The translations under genes and the position numbers were made by a program. From Rhodococcus oxybenzonivorans (GTDB lineage Bacteria > Actinomycetota > Actinomycetes > Mycobacteriales > Mycobacteriaceae), in contig NZ_CP021354.1 of the NCBI RefSeq assembly GCF_003130705.1, positions 5,084,001 through 5,148,000 on the forward strand: a stretch of DNA of 64,000 nt, read 5' to 3'. Shown here one piece after another: positions 56,734 through 64,000 of the stretch. Within the stretch, counting starts at the first letter, position 1, and every line of letters begins with the position of its first letter. The notes below the pieces were generated by a model that did not search any database, was not told the DNA's origin, and was given only the letters and a program-made list of their open reading frames with translations.

Positions 56734-59700
56734 TCACGGTTCGAAGTGATCGACAACGTCCGTGACGTGCTGCGTGGGTGCCACCGAGGAATCGGTGTCG
56801 GCGAACAGGGAGCCTTCCGAATCACCGGTCAGGCTCGACTCCGCACCGAAGGCGTCCTGGGCGTCGATCGAGGACCAGGCATTGGAACCCGCATCGACAG
56901 TGCCGCCCAGCGTCGACTCGAGGCCGCCGCCGATATCACCGGTGGTGTCGGCCACAGCCCCGCCGACCGCTCCGATGTCAGCCGAACCGCCCGTGGTCGC
57001 GTCCGCTTCGGCCGATCCACCGGCCGAAGCGCCACCGTCGATCGCACCGCCCACTCCGGCGGCACCATCGACAGCTCCGTCGAGGGCTCCACCGACCGAG
57101 GTGCCGAGCGAACCGAGGCCACCCACGCCACCCGACAGTCCGGCACCGAGGTCGGTCACCGCATCGGTGGTGGCGTCGAGGCCACCGGTGAGACCTGCGG
57201 TGGCGTCGACCGCGCTGTCCACGCTGCCTTCGATTCCACCGGCGACGTCGCCACCGATACCGGTCGCGGCGTCCACCGTGCCACCGAGGTTTCCACCGAC
57301 GTTCGCCGCCGTGTCCAGCGCGCCTTCGACGGTTCCGCCGAGGTTCGCCGCGGTGTCGAGCGCACCGCCGAGGTTGGCGTCGACGTTCGCGCCTGCGTCG
57401 GCCACGGCACCGACCGTGGCTCCTGCTTCGCCGACCGCGTCGACGGCACCGTCGACACTTCCGGTCACCGCGGTGCCCAGGCCTGCGCCGGCATCGAAGA
57501 TTCCGCCGAGACCGCCGGTGAGGCCGCTCGTCAGACCGGCGCCGAGGCCACCGGCCGTCTCCAGGCCGCCGACCAGGTTGGTTCCGAGGTTGCCGCCGAG
57601 GTCGGCGCCCGCGTCGGCGACCGCACCGACACCCGCCGCGACTCCGGCACCGATGCCCGCGGCGGTCTCCGCGCCACCGGCGACACCGCCGCCGACAGCT
57701 CCACCGACGTTGCCCGTCAGCTCACTACCTGCGTCGACCAGTCCACCGAGGGCACCGTCGATGCCGCCGGTCAGGCCGCCCGCGAGGTCGGTACCCGCGT
57801 CGAGGGCACCGTCCAGGGCCCCGCCCACACCGGCAGCAGCGCCGAGTCCGAGGTCGGCATCCAGCGCCGAGTCGAGGTCGAGTCCACCGCCGGCCTCGAG
57901 TGCGGTCTCCAATGCGGAGCCGAGCGTGGCGCTGAGGTCACCGTCGGCCCCGAGGACACCACCGAGAGCGGTACCGAGAGTGCTACCGATGCTTCCCTCG
58001 CCACCGAGGACGGTGTCGAGGTCCAGAGCGCCGCCGGTTTCGAGTGCGCCACCGAGGACGCCGCCGAGAGCTGCACCCAGATCGGCTCCTGCGCCGCCAC
58101 CGACACCGAAGGCGCCGCCGAGCAGACCACCGAGATCGGTCACCGCATCGAGGTCGACCCCGCCACCGGCTCCGAGCGCCGCATCGAGTGCTGCGCCGAG
58201 GCCGGCGGTGGCGTCACCGTCGACTCCGAGGGCCCCACCGAGTGCACTGCTGATCGTGGTTCCGAGATCCGCACCGCCTTCGAGGATGCCGCCGAGTCCG
58301 AGACCGCTCTCCAGGGCACCGCCCAGAACGGCTCCGAGATCCGCACCGGCCTCGCCGCCCAATCCGAGGGCGCCGCTGAGCGCCGTCGTCAGCTCGGAAG
58401 TCAGTTCGCCACCGAGTCCGAGGTCACCACCGAGTCCGAGACCCAGATCGCCACCCAGCAGGCCGCCGAGGTCGATGTCCGTCACACCACCGGCGCCGAG
58501 TACCGCTTCGAGGGTGCTGCCCAACTCGGTGGCCAGGCCACCGTCGAGCCCGAGCGCACCACCGAGGACCGTGCCGAGCGCGGCATCGAGTCCCAGACCG
58601 CTCTCCAGCGCAGCCGACAGGGCGCCACCGAGACCACCCTCGAGATCCAGGGCCCCACCGAGCAGACCACCCAGCGCACCACCGAGGTCGGCACTGACGT
58701 CGCCACCGGCACCCAGCACACCACCGAGCAGACCGCTCAACGCACCACCGAGGTCACCATCCGCACCGAGAACCGCACCGAGGTCCAACCCGCCACCGGC
58801 ACCGAGAACCGCCTCCAAGGCGGTACCCAGGCCAGCGGTCAGATCGCCACCGACACCGAGCTCGCCGCCCAGCAGACCACCGAGAACGGCACCGAGACCA
58901 CCCTCCGCACCCAGAACCGCGTCCAGGTCCAGGCCACCACCGAGGTCGGCGATCGAACCGAGAGTCGCACCGAGCGCACCACCGAGATCCGCACCGAGGT
59001 CACCACCGGCACCGAGAACCCCACCCAGCGCGGTGCTGAGCACACCACCGAGATCCGCACCGAGCACACCGTCCAGCGAACCCGCCACATCACCGAGCAG
59101 ATCGCCACCCAACAGTCCCTCGAGGTCGATGTCCGTCACACCACCGGCGCCGAGTACCGCTTCGAGGGTGCTGCCCAACTCGGTGGCCAGGCCACCGTCG
59201 AGCCCGAGCGCACCACCGAGGACCGTGCCGAGCGCGGCATCGAGTCCCAGACCGCTCTCCAGCGCAGCCGACAGGGCGCCACCGAGACCACCCTCGAGAT
59301 CCAAGGCGCCACCGAGCAGACCACCCAGCGCACCACCGAGGTCGGCACTGACGTCGCCACCGGCACCCAGCACACCACCGAGCAGACCGCTCAACGCACC
59401 ACCGAGGTCACCATCCGCACCGAGAACCGCACCGAGGTCCAACCCGCCACCGGCACCGAGAACCGCCTCCAAGGCGGTACCCAGGCCAGCGGTCAGATCG
59501 CCACCGACACCGAGCTCGCCGCCCAGCAGACCACCGAGAACGGCACCGAGACCACCCTCCGCACCCAGAACCGCGTCCAGGTCCAGGCCACCACCGAGGT
59601 CGGCGATCGAACCGAGAGTCGCACCGAGCGCACCACCGAGATCCGCACCGAGCACACCACCGGCACCGAGAACCCCACCCAGCGCGGTGCTGAGCACACC

Positions 59701-60699
59701 ACCGAGATCCGCACCGAGCACACCGTCCAGCGAACCCGCCACATCACCGAGCAGATCGCCACCCAGCAGCCCCTCGAGCGTCGCGCCGAGGCCACCGCCC
59801 GCACCGATCGCCGCATCGAGGGCACCGCCGAGAGCGCCGCCGAGACCGGCGTCCACTCCGAGCACACCACCGAGCGTCGAACCGAGTGCGCCACCGATGT
59901 CCAGTCCGCCGCCGATGCCGGCCAGGATGTCACCGCCGAGGTCGCCGCTCACGTCACCGACCACACCGAGGACCGCGCCGAGGGCAGCACCCACCTCGGC
60001 ACCCAGGTCGCCGCCGATGGCCAGCGCCGGAGCGAGGATCGCGGTCAGTCCACCGGTCAGATCGATCGCCGGGACCGCGGAGACAGCTGCTGTCAGAGCA
60101 GCGGCCAGCTGGGCGGTGATCTCGCCGCCGAGGCCGAGGAAGCCGTCGAGTGCACCGCTGATGACGCCGCCGATGTCGAAGGCGCTATCGAGGTCGAGGC
60201 CACCGGTGAGAGACAGCGCAGCGTCGAGCGCCGCACCGAGTGCTGCACCGAGCTGCGCACCGATCTCGCCGCCGATCTCGAGCGCCGCACCGAGTGCAGC
60301 ACTCAAGGCTGCGGTCAGTTCTGCCGCGAAGTCGAAGTCGCCGCCGAGACCGGCGCCGAGGCCGAGGCCGGCACCCGCTCCGACGCCTACTGCACCGCCG
60401 AGGCCGCCACCGAGTCCGAGGCCACCGCCCAGGCCACCGCCGATTCCGGCACCGATCCCACCGGCGACGTCACCGACGACGCCGGTACCGGCATTGACGA
60501 TGGCAGCCAGGTCGGCTCCGCCGCCCGCGAACAGTCCGGACTCGGCCACCATCGGGGCGACGGACACGATGTCGGCGTGGGTCACACCCTCCAGGCCTGC
60601 GGCGCACAGTGCGTCCGTCGGGTTGGCGCAGTAAGCGGCAGCAGCCTGCTCGTCGCGAAGAAGGCCGAGGATGAACTCGAGGACGGCGTTGGTAGCCAT
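56734..60699 (-). CDS. iniB: IniB, very large Gly/Ala/Leu-rich repeat protein
   Basis: 1321 aa from ATG 60699; M. tuberculosis IniB is 479 aa. The first 55 residues (ATNAVLEFILGLLRDEQAAAAY, GVTHADIVSVAPMV) form the conserved IniB N-terminal domain. The rest is a GGDLGG/ALGAVLGG low-complexity region with runs of short Gly-Leu-Ala units, ending in an acidic segment and THVTDVVDHFEP. The region 58466-59773 is a 218-aa tandem duplication. Such proteins are surface or envelope associated; function is unknown. Followed by iniA after 171 bp. Confidence 0.88.
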   Translation of the reverse strand: MATNAVLEFILGLLRDEQAAAAYCANPTDALCAAGLEGVTHADIVSVAPMVAESGLFAGGGADLAAIVNAGTGVVGDVAGGIGAGIGGGLGGGLGLGGGLGGAVGVGAGAGLGLGAGLGGDFDFAAELTAALSAALGAALEIGGEIGAQLGAALGAALDAALSLTGGLDLDSAFDIGGVISGALDGFLGLGGEITAQLAAALTAAVSAVPAIDLTGGLTAILAPALAIGGDLGAEVGAALGAVLGVVGDVSGDLGGDILAGIGGGLDIGGALGSTLGGVLGVDAGLGGALGGALDAAIGAGGGLGATLEGLLGGDLLGDVAGSLDGVLGADLGGVLSTALGGVLGAGGVLGADLGGALGATLGSIADLGGGLDLDAVLGAEGGLGAVLGGLLGGELGVGGDLTAGLGTALEAVLGAGGGLDLGAVLGADGDLGGALSGLLGGVLGAGGDVSADLGGALGGLLGGALDLEGGLGGALSAALESGLGLDAALGTVLGGALGLDGGLATELGSTLEAVLGAGGVTDIDLEGLLGGDLLGDVAGSLDGVLGADLGGVLSTALGGVLGAGGDLGADLGGALGATLGSIADLGGGLDLDAVLGAEGGLGAVLGGLLGGELGVGGDLTAGLGTALEAVLGAGGGLDLGAVLGADGDLGGALSGLLGGVLGAGGDVSADLGGALGGLLGGALDLEGGLGGALSAALESGLGLDAALGTVLGGALGLDGGLATELGSTLEAVLGAGGVTDIDLGGLLGGDLGLGLGGDLGLGGELTSELTTALSGALGLGGEAGADLGAVLGGALESGLGLGGILEGGADLGTTISSALGGALGVDGDATAGLGAALDAALGAGGGVDLDAVTDLGGLLGGAFGVGGGAGADLGAALGGVLGGALETGGALDLDTVLGGEGSIGSTLGTALGGVLGADGDLSATLGSALETALEAGGGLDLDSALDADLGLGAAAGVGGALDGALDAGTDLAGGLTGGIDGALGGLVDAGSELTGNVGGAVGGGVAGGAETAAGIGAGVAAGVGAVADAGADLGGNLGTNLVGGLETAGGLGAGLTSGLTGGLGGIFDAGAGLGTAVTGSVDGAVDAVGEAGATVGAVADAGANVDANLGGALDTAANLGGTVEGALDTAANVGGNLGGTVDAATGIGGDVAGGIEGSVDSAVDATAGLTGGLDATTDAVTDLGAGLSGGVGGLGSLGTSVGGALDGAVDGAAGVGGAIDGGASAGGSAEADATTGGSADIGAVGGAVADTTGDIGGGLESTLGGTVDAGSNAWSSIDAQDAFGAESSLTGDSEGSLFADTDSSVAPTQHVTDVVDHFEP
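58466..59773. repeat. 654-bp tandem duplication inside iniB
   Basis: The two copies start at about 58466 and 59120 and differ at only a few bases (for example GGCCCC against AGGCGC near 58654/59308, and GTCACC against CACACC near 59000/59654). The spacing of matching words is exactly 654 bp, a multiple of 3, so the frame is kept. Confidence 0.92.
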
Positions 60700-60868
60700 G
60701 GCAATCTCTCCTGTGGTCGAGGATCGGGGAGTTCGGGTGGCCACCACAACAGCTGTGACGGCGAGTGAAACTCACGCTATGGATCGGCGGCCCCCTTCCC
60801 AACGGGGAGCGGCCCCCCACTCCTGCACCCCTCGATCGGGGATGCCCCCTCAGGGGGAACCGGCACCT

Positions 60869-60895
60869 CGTTAGGGGGTAGGGGGCCGTTAGGGG
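60869..60895. promoter_or_regulatory. Paired CGTTAGGGG direct repeats
   Basis: Two exact copies of CGTTAGGGG at 60869-60877 and 60887-60895, 18 bp apart, in the iniB upstream region. Possible operator for the divergent regulator or part of the iniB promoter. Confidence 0.5.
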
Positions 60896-60971
60896 ATCGT
60901 CCCCGTCATGTGCGGCAACCTGCACTGTCGACGTAACGAAACAGCCATTGCACGCGACAAGCCGGGTAACG

Positions 60972-61045
60972 ACACGACGACGGTGCCGTCTGAGAACACG
61001 ACGGCGGTGCCGTCTAAGAGACACGACGGCGGTGCCGTCCAAGAG
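60972..61045. repeat. Three tandem palindromic repeats
   Basis: Units of 24, 25 and 25 bp (ACACGACGGCGGTGCCGTC then TAAGAG) abut without spacers. Each contains the palindrome GACGGC-GGT-GCCGTC. A partial fourth unit follows. They end 40 bp before the Hsp70-like start. Confidence 0.85.
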
Positions 61046-61085
61046 ACACGGCGGCGCCCGCCCGCCCGGACCACAGGAGTGGAAC

Positions 61086-62888
61086 ATGGCTGCAGCGCTC
61101 GGCATCGGTGTCGGATCGGTCAATACGGTGGCCGCAGTCGACGCGGACGGGACGGGTGTTGCGGAGGCCTCGGACCTCACCGTCCTGTCACGGGCCAGCA
61201 TTCTCCACCTCTCCCCCGATCGGGCACCGATCCTCGGCACCGACCCTGAGGAGCCGGGCGCCATCGCGGTCTCCGATTTCGCGAACCGTGTCGGGGATCC
61301 GGTGGGGATACTCGCCGACGACGGCTCGACCTACTCGGGCGAGGACCTCGTCGCTACCGCGGTCAGCTGTATCGTGCACGAAGCCGCATCGGGCAGACAC
61401 GGGATGCCGACCACGGTGGTCACCCACCCCACTGCCTGGTCGCCGTACACGGTCGGTGTGCTGGCGTCGGCGCTGGAACAAGCCGGTGTCGCGGACGCCA
61501 CCCTGGTATCCGAAGCGCAAGCCGTGACGGCGTGGCTCGAGCGAACCCGTGGCGCGCTCCGCGACGCGTTGACAGTGATCTACGACCTCGGTGGCACCTC
61601 CCTCGACATCACCTTGTTCCGTTCCACCGAGAACGGTGAGGGTGCCGGTGTGCTCGGTAAGCCGGTCCGCTCCGAAGACTTCGGTGGCGCACATTTCGAC
61701 CACGCCACCATGCAGTACGTGCTGGGTAACGTGGCCGAGCAGTTCGGGGACATCGATCCGTTCGCTCCGGACACCGTGGCCGCACTGACCCTGCTGCGCG
61801 CCCGCTGCACCGCCGCGAAGGAGGCTCTTTCCTCCGACACGGAGGCCATTATCAGTATCGAGCTTCCCGGAGTCTCCACGGACGTGCGGCTGGTGCGTTC
61901 CGAACTCGAGGACCTCATTCGCGAACCCCTTCAGGAATCGGTGACGCTCGTCCGCGAGAGCATCCACGCTGCCGGCCTCGAGTCCAGCGACATCACCCAG
62001 GTGGTACTCACCGGGGGAAGTGCCGCCATTCCGCTGGTCGCCGAGCTGTTGTCCGCGGAACTGCGCGTCCCGGTGATCGCCGCGGAACGTCCGGCGCACA
62101 CCGCCGCGCTCGGTGCGGCCCTACTCGCGGGCGAGCGCAATGCCGGACGCGCCGCCGCCCCGACCGTCGCGCGGATGCCTGCAGTCGTGCCCGTCGCCGC
62201 GCCCGCCGCTGCGGCCGTTCCGGTCGCTCACGTCGACTCCGACGCCGAGACCGTCGCCTTCACACGAACACCGGCACCGGTCCTCGCCGATCCCCCACCC
62301 ACTGGAATGTCCAGGAAGAAGAAGGCCGGCATCATCGCGGCGTCCGCGGCGGCGATCGTGCTACTCGGCGCCGGCGGACTCTCGCTCGGCACCGCGTTGA
62401 CCGCCCCGACGGCCGAGTCGGACTCGGCCACCTCCCAGTTGTCGAGCACCTCGGGCGGCTCGGCGACGACCTCCGGCACCCCCGCCGAGGCGGCCGCCCC
62501 CGGCACGTCGGCAGCGGCAGATCCCGGTGCAGCAGCCGGTGTCGCGGCGACGGGCGTGCCCGGAACCGCCGCTGGTGTCGCCACTCCGGTAGCAGCACCC
62601 GGAGCCCCGGCTGCGCCGCCGGCACCGGTCGGACCGGCCCCCGTCCCGGCCGCCCCCGGCGCTCAACCCGCCGCGCCGGCACCGGCTCCCGCACCTGCCC
62701 CCGCGCCGGCACCAGCACCAGCACCGGCTCCCGCCCCGGCGCCCGCGCCGGCACCTGTCCCTGTCCAGCCGGACGGCGGCGAAATCGCGAATTCCTTCAT
62801 AGAGGGAGCGCAGATCGTCGGAGGGTACATACCGACGGCGCCTCAGCAATTACCTGTGCCCAACTTTCCATCCGGCAACGGCGGATAG
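61086..62888 (+). CDS. Hsp70-like membrane protein with Pro/Ala-rich outer tail
   Basis: 600 aa. ATG 61086 has AGGAG upstream. Residues 1-350 are an actin-like ATPase domain related to DnaK: phosphate-2 motif IYDLGGTSLDITL at 165-177, adenosine motif VVLTGGSAAIPLV at 306-318. The phosphate-1 motif is GIGVGSVNT in place of DLGTTNS, so its nucleotide site is altered. One transmembrane helix at 414-438. The outer tail of about 160 residues is a Pro-Ala repeat ending in PVPNFPSGNGG. No substrate-binding domain. Likely a membrane sensor or scaffold, near the LuxR-type regulator. Confidence 0.82.
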   Translation: MAAALGIGVGSVNTVAAVDADGTGVAEASDLTVLSRASILHLSPDRAPILGTDPEEPGAIAVSDFANRVGDPVGILADDGSTYSGEDLVATAVSCIVHEAASGRHGMPTTVVTHPTAWSPYTVGVLASALEQAGVADATLVSEAQAVTAWLERTRGALRDALTVIYDLGGTSLDITLFRSTENGEGAGVLGKPVRSEDFGGAHFDHATMQYVLGNVAEQFGDIDPFAPDTVAALTLLRARCTAAKEALSSDTEAIISIELPGVSTDVRLVRSELEDLIREPLQESVTLVRESIHAAGLESSDITQVVLTGGSAAIPLVAELLSAELRVPVIAAERPAHTAALGAALLAGERNAGRAAAPTVARMPAVVPVAAPAAAAVPVAHVDSDAETVAFTRTPAPVLADPPPTGMSRKKKAGIIAASAAAIVLLGAGGLSLGTALTAPTAESDSATSQLSSTSGGSATTSGTPAEAAAPGTSAAADPGAAAGVAATGVPGTAAGVATPVAAPGAPAAPPAPVGPAPVPAAPGAQPAAPAPAPAPAPAPAPAPAPAPAPAPAPAPVPVQPDGGEIANSFIEGAQIVGGYIPTAPQQLPVPNFPSGNGG

Positions 62889-62897
62889 GGACCGCCG

Positions 62898-64000
62898 GTG
62901 TCCACACGGCCTCCGTCGCCTGCACCCGCCACCCACCGCGACCTCGCGTCGCTCGATGCTTCCCAGCTGTCGGTACTCGGATTGCTGCTGCTCGGGAACG
63001 ACCCCGACGAGATCGTGGTCGCCGCCGTCCTCGACATCGAACCCGACTCCGCACGCAGTGCGATCGAGGTGTTGCGCGCGGACGGTTTCGTCGACGAACG
63101 TGACACCCTCGTCGAGCCGCATCGCCGCCGCCTCGCTGGTGTCCTCGGCGAGAAGCGCGTACACGCGTTGGCTCGCCGCCTGCTCACCCATCATGTCGCC
63201 GCGGGTACGCTCACCCTCCCCGTCGCCCGGGCAGTGGCCAAGACGGGTGTCCGCAGTAGCGAGTTGTCCGAATTCCTCTGCAGCCGAGCACAACTGGCCG
63301 ACCCGTCCGAGGCGGTGTCGCTGTACGGCGACGCCGAACGCGTCGGCCGGCTCGACGACGCCGCCGTTCTCGGTTACGCGGAGGCCTGTGCACTCAGTGG
63401 CGACCTCGACACGGCCGTGGGTCTCGCCGATTCGGTACTCGAGCGGTCGGCCTCCGTCAGTGATGCGGATCTGGCTGCTGCCGTGCGCGTGTCGGCCGCC
63501 GGAGCCGCCTACTGCGGGATGATCGACCGCAGTGCCGAGTTGTACGCCTGGCTGGGCCCGAACCGGGTGGGTTCGGACGCCTCCGTCGCCGCCTCCGTTC
63601 TGGTCGTGGCCGGCCGGCTCGACGAGGCGCAATCCGTCCTCGCCGCGAGCGCCGGTGCGCCACCGACCGCCACTACTGCCGGTGCCGCCCTCGTCGCAAC
63701 CGGGCTCGTGCACTCGGTGACCGGTTCCGCGAATGCGGCACTGAACTCCCTCACCCGAGCGCTGTCGTTGCCGGGCCGCGCCGCGCGGCCCCGCGTGCTG
63801 CCCGACTCCCCAGCCGCGATCACGGCTCTGGCCGCCCTCCATTGCGGTGAACTCGCCCACGCGGAAGCCGTGCTCGCTCGTGCCCGGGAGAGCGACCGGC
63901 CCGGAAGTGTCACCGCGAATCGACACCACCTCCTGACGGCGTGGACGTCCATGGTGCGCGGTGACCTCCCGTCGGCGCAGGCCCGGCTCGATTCGCTCGA
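62898..64000 (+). CDS. Large regulator (Rv0339c-like), N-terminal part
   Basis: GTG 62898 with AGGGA upstream; open to the window edge, about 367 residues seen. The visible part is helical repeat-like (ALARRLLTHHVAAG, DPSEAVSLYGDAERVGRLDDAAVLGYAEACALSGD), typical of the TPR region of large LuxR-type regulators, and no ATPase or HTH is yet seen. M. tuberculosis Rv0339c, near iniBAC, is the likely counterpart. It lies 9 bp after the Hsp70-like stop, so it is cotranscribed with it. Confidence 0.7.
   Translation, partial: MSTRPPSPAPATHRDLASLDASQLSVLGLLLLGNDPDEIVVAAVLDIEPDSARSAIEVLRADGFVDERDTLVEPHRRRLAGVLGEKRVHALARRLLTHHVAAGTLTLPVARAVAKTGVRSSELSEFLCSRAQLADPSEAVSLYGDAERVGRLDDAAVLGYAEACALSGDLDTAVGLADSVLERSASVSDADLAAAVRVSAAGAAYCGMIDRSAELYAWLGPNRVGSDASVAASVLVVAGRLDEAQSVLAASAGAPPTATTAGAALVATGLVHSVTGSANAALNSLTRALSLPGRAARPRVLPDSPAAITALAALHCGELAHAEAVLARARESDRPGSVTANRHHLLTAWTSMVRGDLPSAQARLDSL

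Larger units (their letters stand above)
60700..61085. other. Divergent region of iniB and the Hsp70-like gene
   Basis: 386 bp with strong strand asymmetry of G and C runs. It includes a GATGCCCCCTCAGGGGGAAC palindrome near 60841, paired CGTTAGGGG repeats at 60869 and 60887, and the three 25-bp repeats at 60972-61045. No gene seen. Confidence 0.7.

Noticed and set aside
56746..60768. Antisense frames of up to 1340 codons over iniB, rich in Thr, Glu, Arg and Ser
   Set aside because: They arise from the GC-rich repeat of iniB read on the other strand, have no domain pattern, and iniB has a conserved N-terminus and operon context.
60781..60895. Possible 6C-type structured RNA
   Set aside because: One short hairpin can expose a C-run but the required pair of C-loop hairpins is not clear.
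1..64000. CRISPR arrays, tRNA or rRNA genes, IS elements and prophage
   Set aside because: No regular repeat-spacer array, no recognisable RNA-gene sequence, and no transposase, integrase or phage protein in any frame inspected.

Overview
The window comes from a high-GC, mycolic-acid-producing actinobacterium, most probably Rhodococcus (R. jostii/opacus type). The signs are GTG/TTG starts, a mycolyltransferase, an iniBAC locus, HspR/HAIR heat-shock control, and a gene order that recalls the Mycobacterium tuberculosis Rv0339c-Rv0385 neighbourhood (DUF3151, fba, dedA, GH76, SpoU methyltransferase, pyrE, SDR, clpB, flavohemoglobin, dnaK-grpE-dnaJ-hspR, iniBAC), rearranged and interspersed with other genes. 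The species is an inference from recalled families, not from a search. No rRNA, tRNA, CRISPR, IS element or prophage was seen.

Layout. 0-4 kb: a partial DUF3151 gene, a Pro-rich membrane protein, class II aldolase (fba) and two tandem DedA genes. 4-6.6 kb: a COG0523 (CobW-like) metallochaperone GTPase behind a good Zur box, and an LLM flavin monooxygenase; both reading frames look damaged by an extra base in a G/C run. 6.7-16.2 kb: GH76 hydrolase, TrmH/SpoU methyltransferase, a lipoprotein, a YhhN-like protein, a gamma-butyrolactone-receptor-like TetR regulator, an orphan Phd-like antitoxin, small membrane proteins, DUF1992, and a flavin monooxygenase coupled to an SRPBCC protein. 16.3-22.4 kb: a 1292-aa HTH-STAND-TM-WD40 protein divergent from a secreted protein and a condensation-domain (PapA-like) protein. 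22.4-29.6 kb: pyrE, SDR, two membrane-anchored proteins, clpB (N-terminal frameshift, HAIR site upstream) and a mycolyltransferase.

29.8-33 kb: an unusual trio of flavohemoglobin-type reductases. 33-35.3 kb: an acyl-CoA synthetase with a KstR-consensus operator, and a CinA-type amidohydrolase. 35.4-39.7 kb: a stress-type cluster (ChaB/Rho-N protein, zinc alcohol dehydrogenase, FAD-Rieske oxidoreductase, DJ-1/PfpI protein, DUF4383). 39.7-41.6 kb: a NarL-type two-component system. 42.5-46.6 kb: the dnaK-grpE-dnaJ-hspR operon behind two HAIR-like sites. 47-53 kb: small membrane/secreted proteins, a DinB-like protein, galT-galK and a DUF2252 kinase-like protein. 53.1-60.7 kb: iniB-iniA-iniC, with a very large repetitive IniB containing a recent 654-bp tandem duplication. 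61-64 kb, divergent: an Hsp70-like membrane protein preceded by three palindromic 25-bp tandem repeats, then a truncated regulator of the Rv0339c type.

The unifying themes are protein quality control (dnaK operon and clpB under HspR), envelope maintenance (iniBAC, mycolyltransferase, GH76) and redox/detoxification. At least two reading frames, and possibly three, carry a one-base G/C-run expansion; this should be settled as sequencing error or mutation before those genes are called broken.
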